The notes below the pieces were generated by a model. That model worked only from the letters and a program-made list of their open reading frames with translations, searched no databases and was not told the DNA's origin. Below, piece after piece: positions 35,230-47,600 of a stretch of 64,000 nt of DNA. Source of the stretch: Chondrosia reniformis. Lineage: Eukaryota > Porifera > Demospongiae > Chondrillida > Chondrillidae. Positions within the stretch are counted from its first letter, which is position 1, and each line of letters opens with the position of its first letter. Made by a program: the position numbers and the translations under genes. The stretch covers positions 6,573,901 through 6,637,900 of the forward strand of contig OX359196.1 in the NCBI GenBank assembly GCA_947172415.1. The letters run 5' to 3'.

Positions 35230-38200
35230 ATGGATATTGCAGTCGTCGGCGATAAAGCCGTCGGAAAGTCGACGTTAGTGACTTCTATAACAGCCAGCGA
35301 AACTCATACAGTAAGGTTGATCTCGCAAAATTGTTTCGAAGTGGACCTTTTTAATGAAACACTATCTATTGAGATTCTCGAAGGATCAGACCCTGATCCA
35401 CTTTCGCGTGGGAGGAAACTCAAAATATTGCTCATTTTATTTGATCTAACGGTACAGGTAAGTCGCATGTTCGCTTAATTTATGACTTCTATGCCAATCT
35501 AGCTGGATAATTCGTCAGTTTTCACTGAAACCCAGAAATGCTAATAAATGACGGAGTGAAAGAATAAACAATCGTTTATATCTTTCATCATCACATTCAA
35601 TCTTTAATGCCTATCGAATATCGAATATAAGGACCCACCCTCAGCAACAACTTTTATGCAAGTTTAAACCAATTTTTTCAATTTCAATTGAAATTAACAG
35701 AAAAGTATCGGCACAGTGATTATTATTTTTGAAAATAAATAATAAAACTTTCATTTTTTATAGCTACTGTTAATTTATGTTGTTAAAATATTCCCTTTGT
35801 TACATGTGGCAGGAGACATTTGAAAGTGCAAAACAACTCCTGGAAAAGATCTACTTAAAATTTCCCATGTCTGCAATATATGTCCTTGGTACCCATAGTG
35901 ATGAGAAGGATAGGCGGGCACTTGGGAATATGCAGGAAGTACAAAAGGTGGGTAGTATAGAAGAAAATACGTAATACTGGGTGGGAGGGAGATGGGTGTG
36001 TCAAGTGAAAAGAGTAAGTATCAATCACTTCCTCGATTCCATCATATATCTCTCTCTCTCCCTCTCTCTCTTTAGGCCTTGTCTTTGGCCCTTCAAGGTG
36101 TATCAGTCAATTATTATGAATTGAACTGTACCAATCCTTATGAAGCCCAGCCAGTGATTTGGGAAATAATTGCCATTCCTTTTATTAATGAGAAGATGGT
36201 AAGTGTATGATATGTCACTAATAAATATTGTAGGGAGCTGGTGGGTGAATGTACTGATGTGTTGTAATCCTTTTCAACATATAGTTTGTATCTTCTCCCA
36301 AAGAAGCTGAAGCATTTGCTATAAATGTGAGTAATTTCTGTAAAATATTTTTTCCACAATGAAGTCTTAATATATATACTAACATATTATAATACATGGG
36401 CTTCCTTGTCCTGACAGTTAAGAAATATTTTTTCTATGAAAGTTGTTGTTTAATTAGATTACACCTGTAGAAATTATACTGTTTGATGGAATATAAACTT
36501 ATACTCAATTTTAATGTGAATATACTATAATATCCCTCCACTAATATATAGGCTATGGAGTGGTGTCTTGGTGTGGATAACCACCCACTCCTGCTGCACA
36601 TCCAAACACTGGGCTATCCGCTGTCCCACCGACTCTTCACAGATTTTCCTGTGCCTGTGGGACGATATCTTTTGACTTACCACCCTCTGGTTAAAATTCC
36701 TAAATTTGAACTTGCCTCTACAACTCCTCCCCCTGAACCAGAAAGTGGTGAATTGGTAGATCTGGATGCTTCAATTCAAGTGCAGGATGATCGGCCCTTA
36801 GTGGAGGTGAAGGGGAACTGGTTTCTCAACTGGAAAGATCTCTCCCTGTATCAGTTTTCCTATGATCTCCTGAATGCTATTGATAATGAAACCATTCAGA
36901 ACCTTGTTCACATTGATATTTCACATAACAACATCACTTCACTGGCACCAGAAATATTTCAGCTTCTGAATTTGGAAAGCTTAAATGTGTCGCACAATAT
37001 GCTCTCCAGTTTACCCACAATGTCATACTGGCAGTCAGGAGGTCCAAAAATACTTTTGGCTTCTCACAACTGCCTTGAGAGCAGAGCTCTGCAAGCAGTA
37101 CATATTGGTTGCCAAGTGACACCCAAAATGTGGTATTTAGACCTCAGCTACAATTCACTTAGCACACTCCCGCCATTTATCCATGCATGCTCTAATCTTG
37201 AGTTCCTCCACTTGGAAGGAAATGAAGCCATGGGAAGCATCAACTCAGAAGTCATCATGAAACCCACAAATTTGAAGCAGTTCAGTCTCCCTGATAAAGC
37301 TACCCTCAATCCACCCTTGTACCTGATTCATGGAATACCTTCTACTGAGAAACCCAAACAGTCCATTTCCGAGCAGATGAGAAGTCTTCATGTTTGGAGC
37401 AGGCACAGAGTCGTTGTGGTAGGTCCCAAGAGCCATGGGAAGTCCTCCTTTGTTGCCAAGGTGATTGATAAGGTTCCTACAATTAGGTCCACCACTCTTT
37501 GCATCAAGGAGTGGAAGATTGCCGAAAAATATTTCAAGAGAAATGAAAAGACTATTGAATTGTGGGAGTTTAGAGATGATCCTGAATCCATGGCTGTACA
37601 TGCCTGCTTTAGATGCTACAAGTCCTTTCATGTGGTGATATTTGATGCAATGCTTCACACTGCCACTAGCTCGAAATTATTTGCACGCACACTGTGTAAT
37701 ATTCAAGTAGGCTCAGAAAAGCCAGTTCCTGTACTGGTGGTCTTTACCAGAGTAGATCTCCTGAGAAAGGAGAAGAAGGAGCAAGTGTGCCAGTTATTGT
37801 TGAGTTGGACCAAGAACGGAGGGGAATATTCACTGCCCGTTTTCCCTCAGATTATTAGCGTCCATTTTATCAGTTGTAAAACTGGTGAAGGAGTGGAAAA
37901 TATCCGCAAATACCTCCCACGTTTGCTGAGCCAGCAAGAAGAACTCTTGCAACATGAGTCCCTTTCTCACTTTGGGATCACAGTCCCTTTGTACACGCTA
38001 GCTATTGATGCGGCTCTTCATGATATTCGACGCTCAGAGAAGAAGAAGAAAATGTTATTTCCATTGTATGCCCTTGGGAGAGTTGAGAGGATGGTTCAGT
38101 CAGTTAATCCACAATTGAAAGATGTAGACCTGTTACCATCTCTGATGTTCCTCCATGAGGTAACATAGTACATGTGTGTACGTATACGTATAATATAGCT

Positions 38201-41200
38201 ATTCACAGTGTATAGAGTTTACATACTGCTCCTCTTTCTGTTTCATTCTACATAGGCTGGGATCATAATACTTTTTCAGTCTTGTAATCTTGTAGCCATT
38301 GACCCTTCAGCTTTAGCTGAATGCTTCTCAAAGCTGCTCCACCTCACAGCAAAGAAGAACCCACAAGGATGTCGTGGCATGGTACCAGTCCAAATATTGG
38401 AGTCTGCTCTACAGACTGAGTCAGTAGGCATTTTGGGAGTAAATCCAAGAGACTTGCTTGACAGTCTGCTCAGTTACCAACTGGTGATTCCCATTTCACC
38501 TCATATCCTCCTATCTCCCATGCACCTCCCACCTATAAACAAGTTGGATGGTTCAGAATTTCAGCTAAAACGAGTTTACAAATTTGACTATTTTCCGCCA
38601 ACCCTAATGGCTCACTATATGTGTACCCTCGTGCATCTCATGACTGGCGACATTACACTCAGCTTCAAGCCATCCGTGAATGCCACTGAACCAACATTCA
38701 CAGTGCTTGGGTTCGGAAAGGTGACTATGGGAAACAATGGATTGCATATCCAGGAGGATAAATGTGGCCTCTCCATTGTGTTGGAGAGTAATGTGAAGGG
38801 GAGTGAACATGGGTCCTCCTTTCTGAAATTCAGTGTATTCGGCAGTCTTGCTGATCAGGCAAGGCTTCTTAGACTTGTGACAAGACAGCTTCACAAGGTT
38901 TGTGTGCCCCTGTTACGTATACTGTATTATTTTGTTTTCCAACAAAGTGGCCTACATGTAAATTGACAAAATGGTACAATATTGAGTTTCTGAAGAATTT
39001 GCACTGTTTTTTATATTATATGAGATTTTGTAGCTGCTCAATAAGTATAGTTGTTATACATACGTACATGTGATTCAAGCTATCCAGTTCAAATGAGTGT
39101 GTTGTGGTTACAGGTGCTACCCAGGTGGTACCCAAGCCTCCTGTTAGATGTGGACCAGGAGCTGACGAGCAACATCTTTGTCACTCACTCTTTAATGAAG
39201 ACACCTCCACACAGCCCCACCTCACTGAAAGTGCCTGATCTGGCATACAAGAAAGTTGGAGAAGTGTATTATTACCCTTTGTACGATGTTCTCAAGTGGT
39301 CCCTTGGATCCTCAGAGATTGGTCTATATGGCGGATATACAGAGGTTAAGAGGATCATTCCAGACTATCAAATGCAAGATCTTCCTGGTGAACTCTTGCA
39401 GCAAATGGAACACAGCAATGGAGCCTTTGCTAATCAGCAAGATTCCCTCAAAGAAGGAGTTTTTCAGAGAAAGTTTCCTGAATTCAATGAGGCCAAAGCA
39501 AAGTGTGCCAAGATGAAGTCACTACTATGCAAAGCAGTCAGTAATTTCATCCATGTGCTTATCTGTCTCCTAAACCACAATTATTGTGGTGATTTTTGTA
39601 TCTCTATAGTTTCAACTTTGTAATTGTCTTTTTTATGTGAACTTGTTTTTCTATATAGCTCCACCTAGGCACTTGTTTTGATGATCTCTATGACTATCTG
39701 AACAGGCTGTACTCTCTGAGATGCCAATCTATAGTCTCAGTTTTAAGCTTTTCTCTGGTAACACCAGTTGTTAAATTAGAGGGTTCTCCTCATGGATCAA
39801 TCCAAAAAATTTTTGAAGAGGAAAAAGACTGTCTTACAAAGCTCTTTCATGTTTCAAATGTACATGATCTAGTCCTTCAAGTAAGAACCAGATACTACAT
39901 ATTACTGGATCTTTACCCATTTGTACCAGTCACATTCATATCTTTACAAATATCTTTTATTCCTGTCATTCTACCAGTTAGTTGGAGTTCTAAGACATAT
40001 CCATGACTTTGGCATCACAGATGTGTGCATAAATAGCAGCAACATTCTCCTGTGGAAGAGGGAGGGGTCCATTAGCATAAAGCTGTCCGACAAGGCTGTT
40101 CCTAAGCAACCACACAACTGTCCAGTGAGTTTCTTCTTATGGTACACGGCTAGTAGTAGTCTTATTGTACTTCCTCTCCACTAATTTCAGAAGTGTGTCA
40201 CCACTTCAGATATCTTTAACTATGAAGACACATGCAGAAAACAAGTGAGTACACTAGTATACTAGAATAGTGTACAGTACTACTCCTAAATGTACCAAGC
40301 TTATATTAGAGGAATCATGTTTCGACTTTTTGAGCATCTAGAGTTACTCAAAAGGTCAAAAGATGAATCCTCTAGATAACAAGTGAGTATTTCAGCACAC
40401 ATGGTACACCATAAGCTGTCCTCAGTATCTATCATAACATTATCAGTACATGCAGCATGATTTATGTACATGAAAGCAGTTCATTACGTTGGTAGGATAA
40501 ACAGATAAATTATTTATTCAATTGTTGTTCTTTTGTGTGTGTGTGTGTAGGGCTCTGTGCTACAACTTGGGTTACTCATATACCAGTTGACTACTGGCTG
40601 CTACCCGCTTCAGAATCTGTTCCCTTTGTCATTCCTGATTTCGTCTAAACTGAATAATCACAATAATTTCAACATCGAGGCACAACTAAGAATTGATAAT
40701 TTTGTTCGTCAGCAGCAGGGAAAGCCAAACTTACCCATCCCAGGCTGCAAGCGTCAATGCCTTCAGACGATAATGAATAAATGTTTGTCCCCAAATATGG
40801 CCGAAAGAGCCAACTTGATGACTGTGGGCCATCACCTCTGTCTTTGTATTGGCCTGGCAGAATGGGCACCATTTCGCATGGCTGTCAGTGTAGAATGCCT
40901 TCACTGTGCCGGGGATCCTACCCTAGTGTATTGGGCTAGCGGGAGCCGAGGGCTCATTGTAGGGCAATTTGATGTGCCCACAGGGAAGCTGGACAGGAAG
41001 ATTATTCTGGAAGCCCCAGTTCCAACTTCAGGAATGTATGCTCATCGCAAAGGCAAGCCTGTTCCTCTTGCTGTGGGGCATGCTACCTGCCTGACTGTTG
41101 TCAAGGCAACAAACCAGCTCTGGGTAGGCACAGAAAATGGGGCAAAAGGCTCTCTTCACGTGTTTACTATTCCGGGGATGACTGGCCATCACAGTGTTCA

Positions 41201-44200
41201 CCTGCAGGACGCAGTCCTCTCCATATTGGCCATTAACAACTGTCCTATGCATGGGGACAATCCCTTCCTCAAATATAGAGTATTTGTGGGTCTAGCCAAT
41301 GGCACTATTGTTGTGTTTACAGGGATTCAGAAGGATCAAGTGGCTGAGATGCCATTGCAGGGGGTGAGGAAGGTGATTGCCACTAAGAACCAGGGCCCGT
41401 GCTTGGGAATGGCCATGGATTCTGCTGGACTAGTGTGGTACTCTCAGGGGGATTCCCTGGAGGCGTTTGACCCCCTCACATTGGAGCCGAATCAAAAGTT
41501 GAGTCGCATGCAGATGATATCTACAGCCATGACTTTCCACGTGGACTCACAAGTGTCCTCCTTGGTGTCTCCTGCTACTTGGAGGACGCAGGCTGATGAA
41601 ACCAATGGAAACTGGTTAAAGCCTTTGAGTCGTTCCAATTCACTGAGAGAAAATCGTGATACACTTTACCCTAAAGGAACAGTCTCGTCCCAATGCAAAC
41701 CTAGACCTGCAATTATTGTTCAGTTAACAGGGAACCAGAACGGCATGTGGGGGTTTGCAAGAAGAAGTACGACTATAGGCCACTGGGATAGAGAGACTGG
41801 AGAATGCAGGTTATGCTATGACGTCAGGTAAGAGAGCTTATTTATTTTATGCAATAGTTACGTAGAGTAGTGTATAAGTAATATTATAAATATCCACTGT
41901 TGGTTAATTAAGCATTGCCTTCTTTAGAGTGTACATATCACTTATTACAGTTTTGCTAGTAATCAATATTTCATTGTGACCATTTCCTCAAGCTATGCGT
42001 ATAATGCTTAAGGTTTTATTAATGGCAACCACTGTTTTGGCTGAAAATAATTGTGCTACAATTGCTACTGAACTATTTCTCATCCCACTGCAGGTCAGCA
42101 GTTGAAGATGATGTCAATATAGATGAAATAACAGTAATTCGTGTTCAAGGTAGAGCTTTGTGGGTTGGTACAAGGAATGGATATATTATCATGCTCGATG
42201 TGGCCAAGGTTTTGGAGAAAACTTCCCCTCTTCTTGGTGTTCAGTGGTGTGGAGAGGGAAGGATCAAAGATATCTGCCCCCTTTACAGAGACAATGTCTG
42301 GAGCCCCAGGATGGAGATAATGTGCAGTTTGGAACACTACAATGAAATAACTGGAAGCCTCATGACCTGGGTCTATCATTCACCTCGAGAAGCTGCCAAA
42401 TTACTGGACAGAATTGGAGGAAGTGGAAGTTACAGTCACTCTTTAACACCTTCAAACTCCTTTAATAGCCCTACAGCAATACAGCAAAACAGCTTGGCTA
42501 AGAACATGGAGGACTGTGCTGGTCCAACTCGTGATCAGGCTGATCAACCAGCTACCCTCACTGATCAACCAGCTACCCTCACTGATCAACCAGCTACCCT
42601 CACTGATCAACCAGCTACCCTCACTGATCAACCAGCTACCCTCACTGATCAACCAGCTACCCTCGCTGATCAACCAGCTACCCTCGCTGATCGACCACCT
42701 ACCCTCACTGATCAACAAGCTACCCTCACTGATCAACCAGCTACCCTCACTGATCAACCAGCTACCCTCACTGATCAACCAGCTACCCTCGCTGATCGAC
42801 CACCTACCCTCACTGATCAACCAGCTACCCTCACTGATCAACCAGCTACCCTCACTGATCAACCGGCTACCCTCGCTGATCGACCACCTACCCTCACTGA
42901 TCAACCAGCTACCCTCACTGATCAACCAGCTACCCTCACTGATCAACCAGCTACCCTCGCTGATCAACCGACTACCCTCACTGATCAACCAGCTACCCTC
43001 GCTGATCGACCACCTACCCTCACTGATCGACCACCTACCCTCACTGATCAACCAGCTACCCTCGCTGATCGACCACCTACCCTCACTGATCAACCAGCTA
43101 CCCTCACTGATCAACCAGCTACCCTCGCTGATCAACCAGCTACCCTCACTGATCAACCAGCTACCCTCACTGATCAACCAGCTACCCTCGCTGATCGACC
43201 ACCTACCCTCACTGATCAACCAGCTACCCTCACTGATCAACCAGCTACCCTCGCTGATCGACCACCTACCCTCACTGATCAACCAGCTACCCTCACTGAT
43301 CAACCAGCTACCCTCACTGATCAACCAGCTACCCTCGCTGATCAACCAGCTACCCTCGCTGATCAACCGACTACCCTCACTGATCAACCAGCTACCCTCA
43401 CTGATCAACCAGCTACCCTCACTGATCAACCAGCTACCCTCGCTGATCGACCACCTACCCTCACTGATCAACCAGCTACCCTCACTGATCAACCAGCTAC
43501 CCTCACTGATCAACCAGCTACCCTCGCTGATCGACCACCTACCCTCACTGATCAACCAGCTACCCTCACTGATCAACCAGCTACCCTCACTGATCAACCA
43601 GCTACCCTCGCTGATCGACCACCTACCCTCACTGATCAACCAGCTACCCTCACTGATCAACCAGCTACCCTCGCTGATCAACCGACTACCCTCGCTGATC
43701 GACCACCTGCCCTAACTAATCAACCAGCTACCCTCGCTGATCAACCGACTACCCTCACTGATCAACCAGCTACCCTCACTGATCGACCACCTACCGTCGC
43801 TGATCAACCAGCTACCCTCACTGATCAACCAGCTACCCTCGCTGATCAACCGACTACCCTCACTGATCAACCAGCTACCCTCGCTGATCGACCACCTACC
43901 CTCACTGATCAACCAGCTACCCTCGCTGATCGACCACCTACCCTCACTGATCAACCACCTGCCCTCGCTGATCAACAAGCTACCGTCACTGCACTGGAAC
44001 AGGAAGGACAGTCCAAAGCTGTTAGGATGCGACTAACCTCAGAAGAATGTTTGATAGACTCTTGTAGCTACCAGTATGTACATGATAACAGTTATAGTGA
44101 CACGACTGATCAAACTGACAATATATCTGAACATAATAAGGATGACAGAGGAGACACATTGAATATAATGAATGCTGGTTCCTCTGCTGAAACCCAATAA
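35230..44200 (+). CDS. LRRK-like Roco protein with two GTPase-like domains and a pseudokinase
   Basis: Twelve exons (35230-35457, 35813-35947, 36076-36198, 36285-36326, 36552-38159, 38256-38897, 39114-39536, 39659-39880, 39978-40124, 40191-40244, 40551-41827, 42094-44200) total 7008 bases, 2335 residues in phase. Order: (1) an N-terminal Ras/ROC-like domain with P-loop GDKAVGKST and G4-like GTHSD; (2) LRRs (LVHIDISHNNITSLAPEIF, MWYLDLSYNSLSTLP); (3) a ROC domain with GPKSHGKSS, LWEFRDDPE and FTRVDLL, then a COR region; (4) a kinase-like C-lobe, GVLRHIHDFGITDVCINSS then NILL, followed by IKLSDKAVP and GLLIYQLTTG. In (4) the HRD Asp, the following Lys and the DFG Phe-Gly are replaced, so it should be catalytically dead. 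(5) A propeller (LWVGTENGAKGSLHVF, VFVGLANGTIVVFTG). (6) About 69 coding heptad repeats and a ~70-residue tail. In LRRK kinases the same order LRR-ROC-COR-kinase-WD40 occurs, but without domain 1 or repeats 6. The start could lie further upstream. Confidence 0.88.
40307..40374 (+). ncRNA. Intronic pre-miRNA-like hairpin (candidate)
   Basis: In the intron between Roco exons 10 and 11, a 30-base left arm (40307-40336, beginning TAGAGGAATCATG) pairs with a 30-base right arm (40345-40374, ending GAATCCTCTA) across an 8-base loop. 25 of 30 positions are Watson-Crick, one is G-U, and four are single mismatches spread along the stem. The size and mismatch pattern resemble a pre-miRNA; an alternative is a small palindromic mobile-element remnant. 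Expression cannot be judged from the sequence. Confidence 0.4.
42541..43989 (+). repeat. Coding 21-bp minisatellite, 69 units, last exon of Roco gene
   Basis: Exactly 69 consecutive 21-base units of the type CTGATCAACCAGCTACCCTC encode the heptad TDQPATL and variants (ADQPATL, ADRPPTL, TDRPPTL, ADQPTTL, TDQQATL). Because 21 is a multiple of three, indels of whole units keep the frame. Variants are arranged in higher-order patterns: several TDQPATL copies, then one ADRPPTL. The minus strand and another plus frame are also open across the array (as ISEGSWL and INQLPSL repeats), which is a by-product of the periodicity. Confidence 0.97.
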
Positions 44201-44601
44201 GGCATGCATCTAACCAAAGAAACTTACCCGAGTTGAAAGTAACTCAAGTATTGCAATTAGTAAATCAGCATTTCCATTAATTATTATAAATGTAATGTAC
44301 GTATGTTTTATAATCACAAAATCTATATGGGTTATATGATTATAATACATAAGTACATATAGCTTACTATATATACATATATTTTCATTATTATTATTAT
44401 TATCATTATTAAAATGACTATAACATACACAAAATTGACCAGCCAGGTTGGCTTATTAATGTTGAGGGTGGCGACAATACGTATACATTAGGTGATAAGG
44501 AATCACGTGATGTACATCTGCAAGTTGAGTTTGTATGTATACGCCCTATAGCCTATAGTGTTGTTTTGTACAGGTTCTTTGAGACGTTGTACTTGCGGGA
44601 A
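44201..44601. other. Intergenic Roco / OCA2
   Basis: 401 bases with the Roco 3' UTR and the OCA2 promoter. It contains an ATT/TTA microsatellite at about 44384-44411. No gene or other structure is seen. Confidence 0.5.
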
Positions 44602-47600
44602 ATGGCAACTCCGGAGAGTGCATTTAGCGAGTTGAGTGATAGAGACATAAAACTTAGGACTAGTTATAGGAAGGCGAAACGCAAAAGACCAAAGAAAAAC
44701 GATCGAGAAGTTAGCGAAACAGGTTTCGGTGATAGTGAATCAGAAGAAGACGTAACTGTTGTGATAAGTGACTCAGTTATGGATAAACGTCCCATAGTCA
44801 GCGATTCGTTGCCAAGTTATCGCAGGTTCAAGGCCCAGCAGCAGTCAAACTTGCAAAGGCACAATCGAGAGTCAGCCAAAAATTCCACAGAACCACTGTC
44901 CACAAGTAGCTCATTTCGGTATGTGTCTGGTTCTGACACAACTCCACTAATACACTCTCAAAAGTCAGGTCCGAGGGAAGCCAGTTTGGGATCTGGAGAA
45001 GACGAGACTCGTGGGAACTTTGGTACTTTTGAAAGACAGGCTTTAGAGTCTGGTGCTGCGCATCCGAAAAAGGAGAAGGTTATAGATTTGAGCTTTTTAC
45101 CAGGAAAGTGTTTCAGGGGGAAGAAGATGACTTGGAAAAAGACAAAAATGTTAGTAGTACCTCTGGGTGTATACTTCCCAGTAGGGTATTATTCAAATGT
45201 TGCACAGTCTTGTAAAATTGTTGCTAAATTCTGACTTGTGTTCAAGTGGTGTGATACAGTGCGACCTCATGTTCCTATTGTTAAAGTGGCTTAACATGCT
45301 CCAGTGCAAAGTGCAGTGCTTAGAAGCACAGCCAGTTACGACTGGGTCCTTCCTAGAGGGTGCCAGCTTGTGGGAGCCACAGTTATGCTTTGTTGCAGTT
45401 TGTTAACAAAACCACAACACATGACCAGTGTTTAACAATCAGGTAATGGTAGGAAGTTGGTGATCCTTCTGTACTTGGAGCATACTGGGGTTGGGAAGTA
45501 TGCTCCAAGCTCTATTCCTAGAAGCCATTATATTGTCACAAGACATTCTAAGATCGATGAAGTTACATATCTCTGTGGTATGGTAGTTATCCTAAACCAT
45601 TGTCATATGACTACTAATATTCTCAAAGGTCATCTGTAGCTTATATAGTCATGCAGCAAAAACACCAATTTATCACTCCATAACTAAAGGGATTTAATTT
45701 GGTAGCCATCTAAAGCTGTTCTGTATTTTCTTAGAATTTTGAATCACATCAAGGTATTGGTGCTTACTGGCATTCTTGTTGCTGCTATTGTGAGTTGTTG
45801 ACATTGTGGATTTAGTGTATTTGAATGTCTCATCCTTTCGAGTAGATACCAAAGTAGACATTAACAGACTGTATATATGTGAACTTATGATTTCGTACGT
45901 GTGAATAAATCATTTTAACTCTTCTCTTTGAAGGCGATGTTTGCATCTCAACCTGAAGCAAAAAATGCTGGTATTCATTTAGCTGTGACTGCTGATCATG
46001 CCGAACGTATCCACTATATTAGCCAATTAACACTTGCAATTCCTTTCATACAGATGTCTTTTAATGTAATAGAAGTAATGCTTTATGATAGACTAGGCTT
46101 ACTATTTGGTGAAGGTGATCGACTCGTTAATTTATCATCCCTTGTTTGTTTATTGTAGCTAACTTTGTTAGTTTTTATATGGAAAATGAAAATCTTTAAC
46201 AGTACTATAGACTTGAACTACTCTGAACAGACTTCACTTATGACTTTGCACTTGCATGGACCATTTAATGATTTGTGTATGTTACAGTATCTCTTATTAC
46301 TGATTTATCCATCTCTCTCTATTCATCCAAACATCCATCCATCTGTTCATTCATCCATCCATCCATCCATCCATTTTTATACATCTGTCAGTAAATCAAT
46401 CCATCATTTTCCCACTAGCTAAACGTGAATGTCATAGCTGTAACGCTTCTTCCAATGAACTGGTTGTGTGCGGACAGAATAAGCTCATTTCAAAATGTTA
46501 TAAGGTTGATTTAGTGGCTTCATTTGATGGTAATTACAATAATTACAAAGACAATATTGCCATTGTGTCATTGGACTTTGATTTTCAAGGAAGCGAGTGA
46601 GTCTATATAATTGTAAACATTAACATTTGATTTGAGGTTTAGAAAATGTTTTTTTTCTATAGTTCTTCCATAGACTTCTTCACTGGAAATGGATTTATTG
46701 TACCTTTTACAGTTGATGTTATCAGTAGTATCATTTCTGAGACTGCAAAGGTGGGTGGGTGTGTTCCTGGGTGTGAGTGGGTGTGTCCCTGAGTGTGAGT
46801 GGGTGTGTCCCTGGGTGTGAGTGGGTGTGTCCTTGCGTAAATAATAACCTGCTTGTCTGTGGACTATTCTTAATATTTATGCTAATGCTTGTTCCTATAG
46901 GTGATTGTGGCCGCACTTATACTGGTTGGAGTGTATATACTGATCATATTCGAGGTACATTATAATATTTAAAAACTTCAGCAATGTGGTGTACCATTAG
47001 AGTCCTGCTTCTCCATAGCTGACTCACCGAACCTTGGCTGCTATCATCGGCAGTACCTTAGCTCTAGGATTTCTGTCCGTTATTGGAGAGGTAAGTCTGT
47101 ATATATGCTGCTCACTTAACTTGTCTTAGGTAGGCCTAGTTCCCAAAAGCTGCGAATGCGATTAAACTTATAATGAAAGAATTAAGGTGCTATGAAATGT
47201 GATTAGTTATACTGTATACAGTGATAGTGATATAATACTATTGCTATACCCAGGTAACATGTAGTATTGTTTCGTATGTAGAGACCAACATTGCAGGAAG
47301 TGATTTTGCATATTGAATGGAACACAATTTGGCTTTTGTTTGGAATGGTTAGCCAATCAGATTAAATGTTCATTGTGGAGGGTTCTCCCCTTTATGGGAT
47401 ACCTGTATAATTTAGATGGTGTTGGTGGCTATATTTTCAATGTCCGGATTCTTTGACTGGGCAGCTGTGAAGGTAGGACACTATTGTGCACTATTTACAC
47501 ATACAGCGCAGCTATGCTACCGCACTAGTATGTCACGTGAATAGCTGTGTACAGTGTCTACCTTCTTCCATGTCCACAGATGTACAAGCTAGCCCGAGGA

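Noticed and set aside
42452-43978. Long minus-strand and second plus-frame ORFs (up to ~400 codons) across the Roco minisatellite
   Set aside because: They exist only because a 21-bp unit without stops is open in several frames; they have no start context, no flanking domain, and the TDQPATL frame is continuous with the propeller domain.
46165-46422. OCA2 exon 4 extended through the ATCC microsatellite (His/Pro/Ser-rich tail)
   Set aside because: A donor GTATGT at 46277 joins in phase to the exon at 46419 (KRECHSCN), avoiding the microsatellite.
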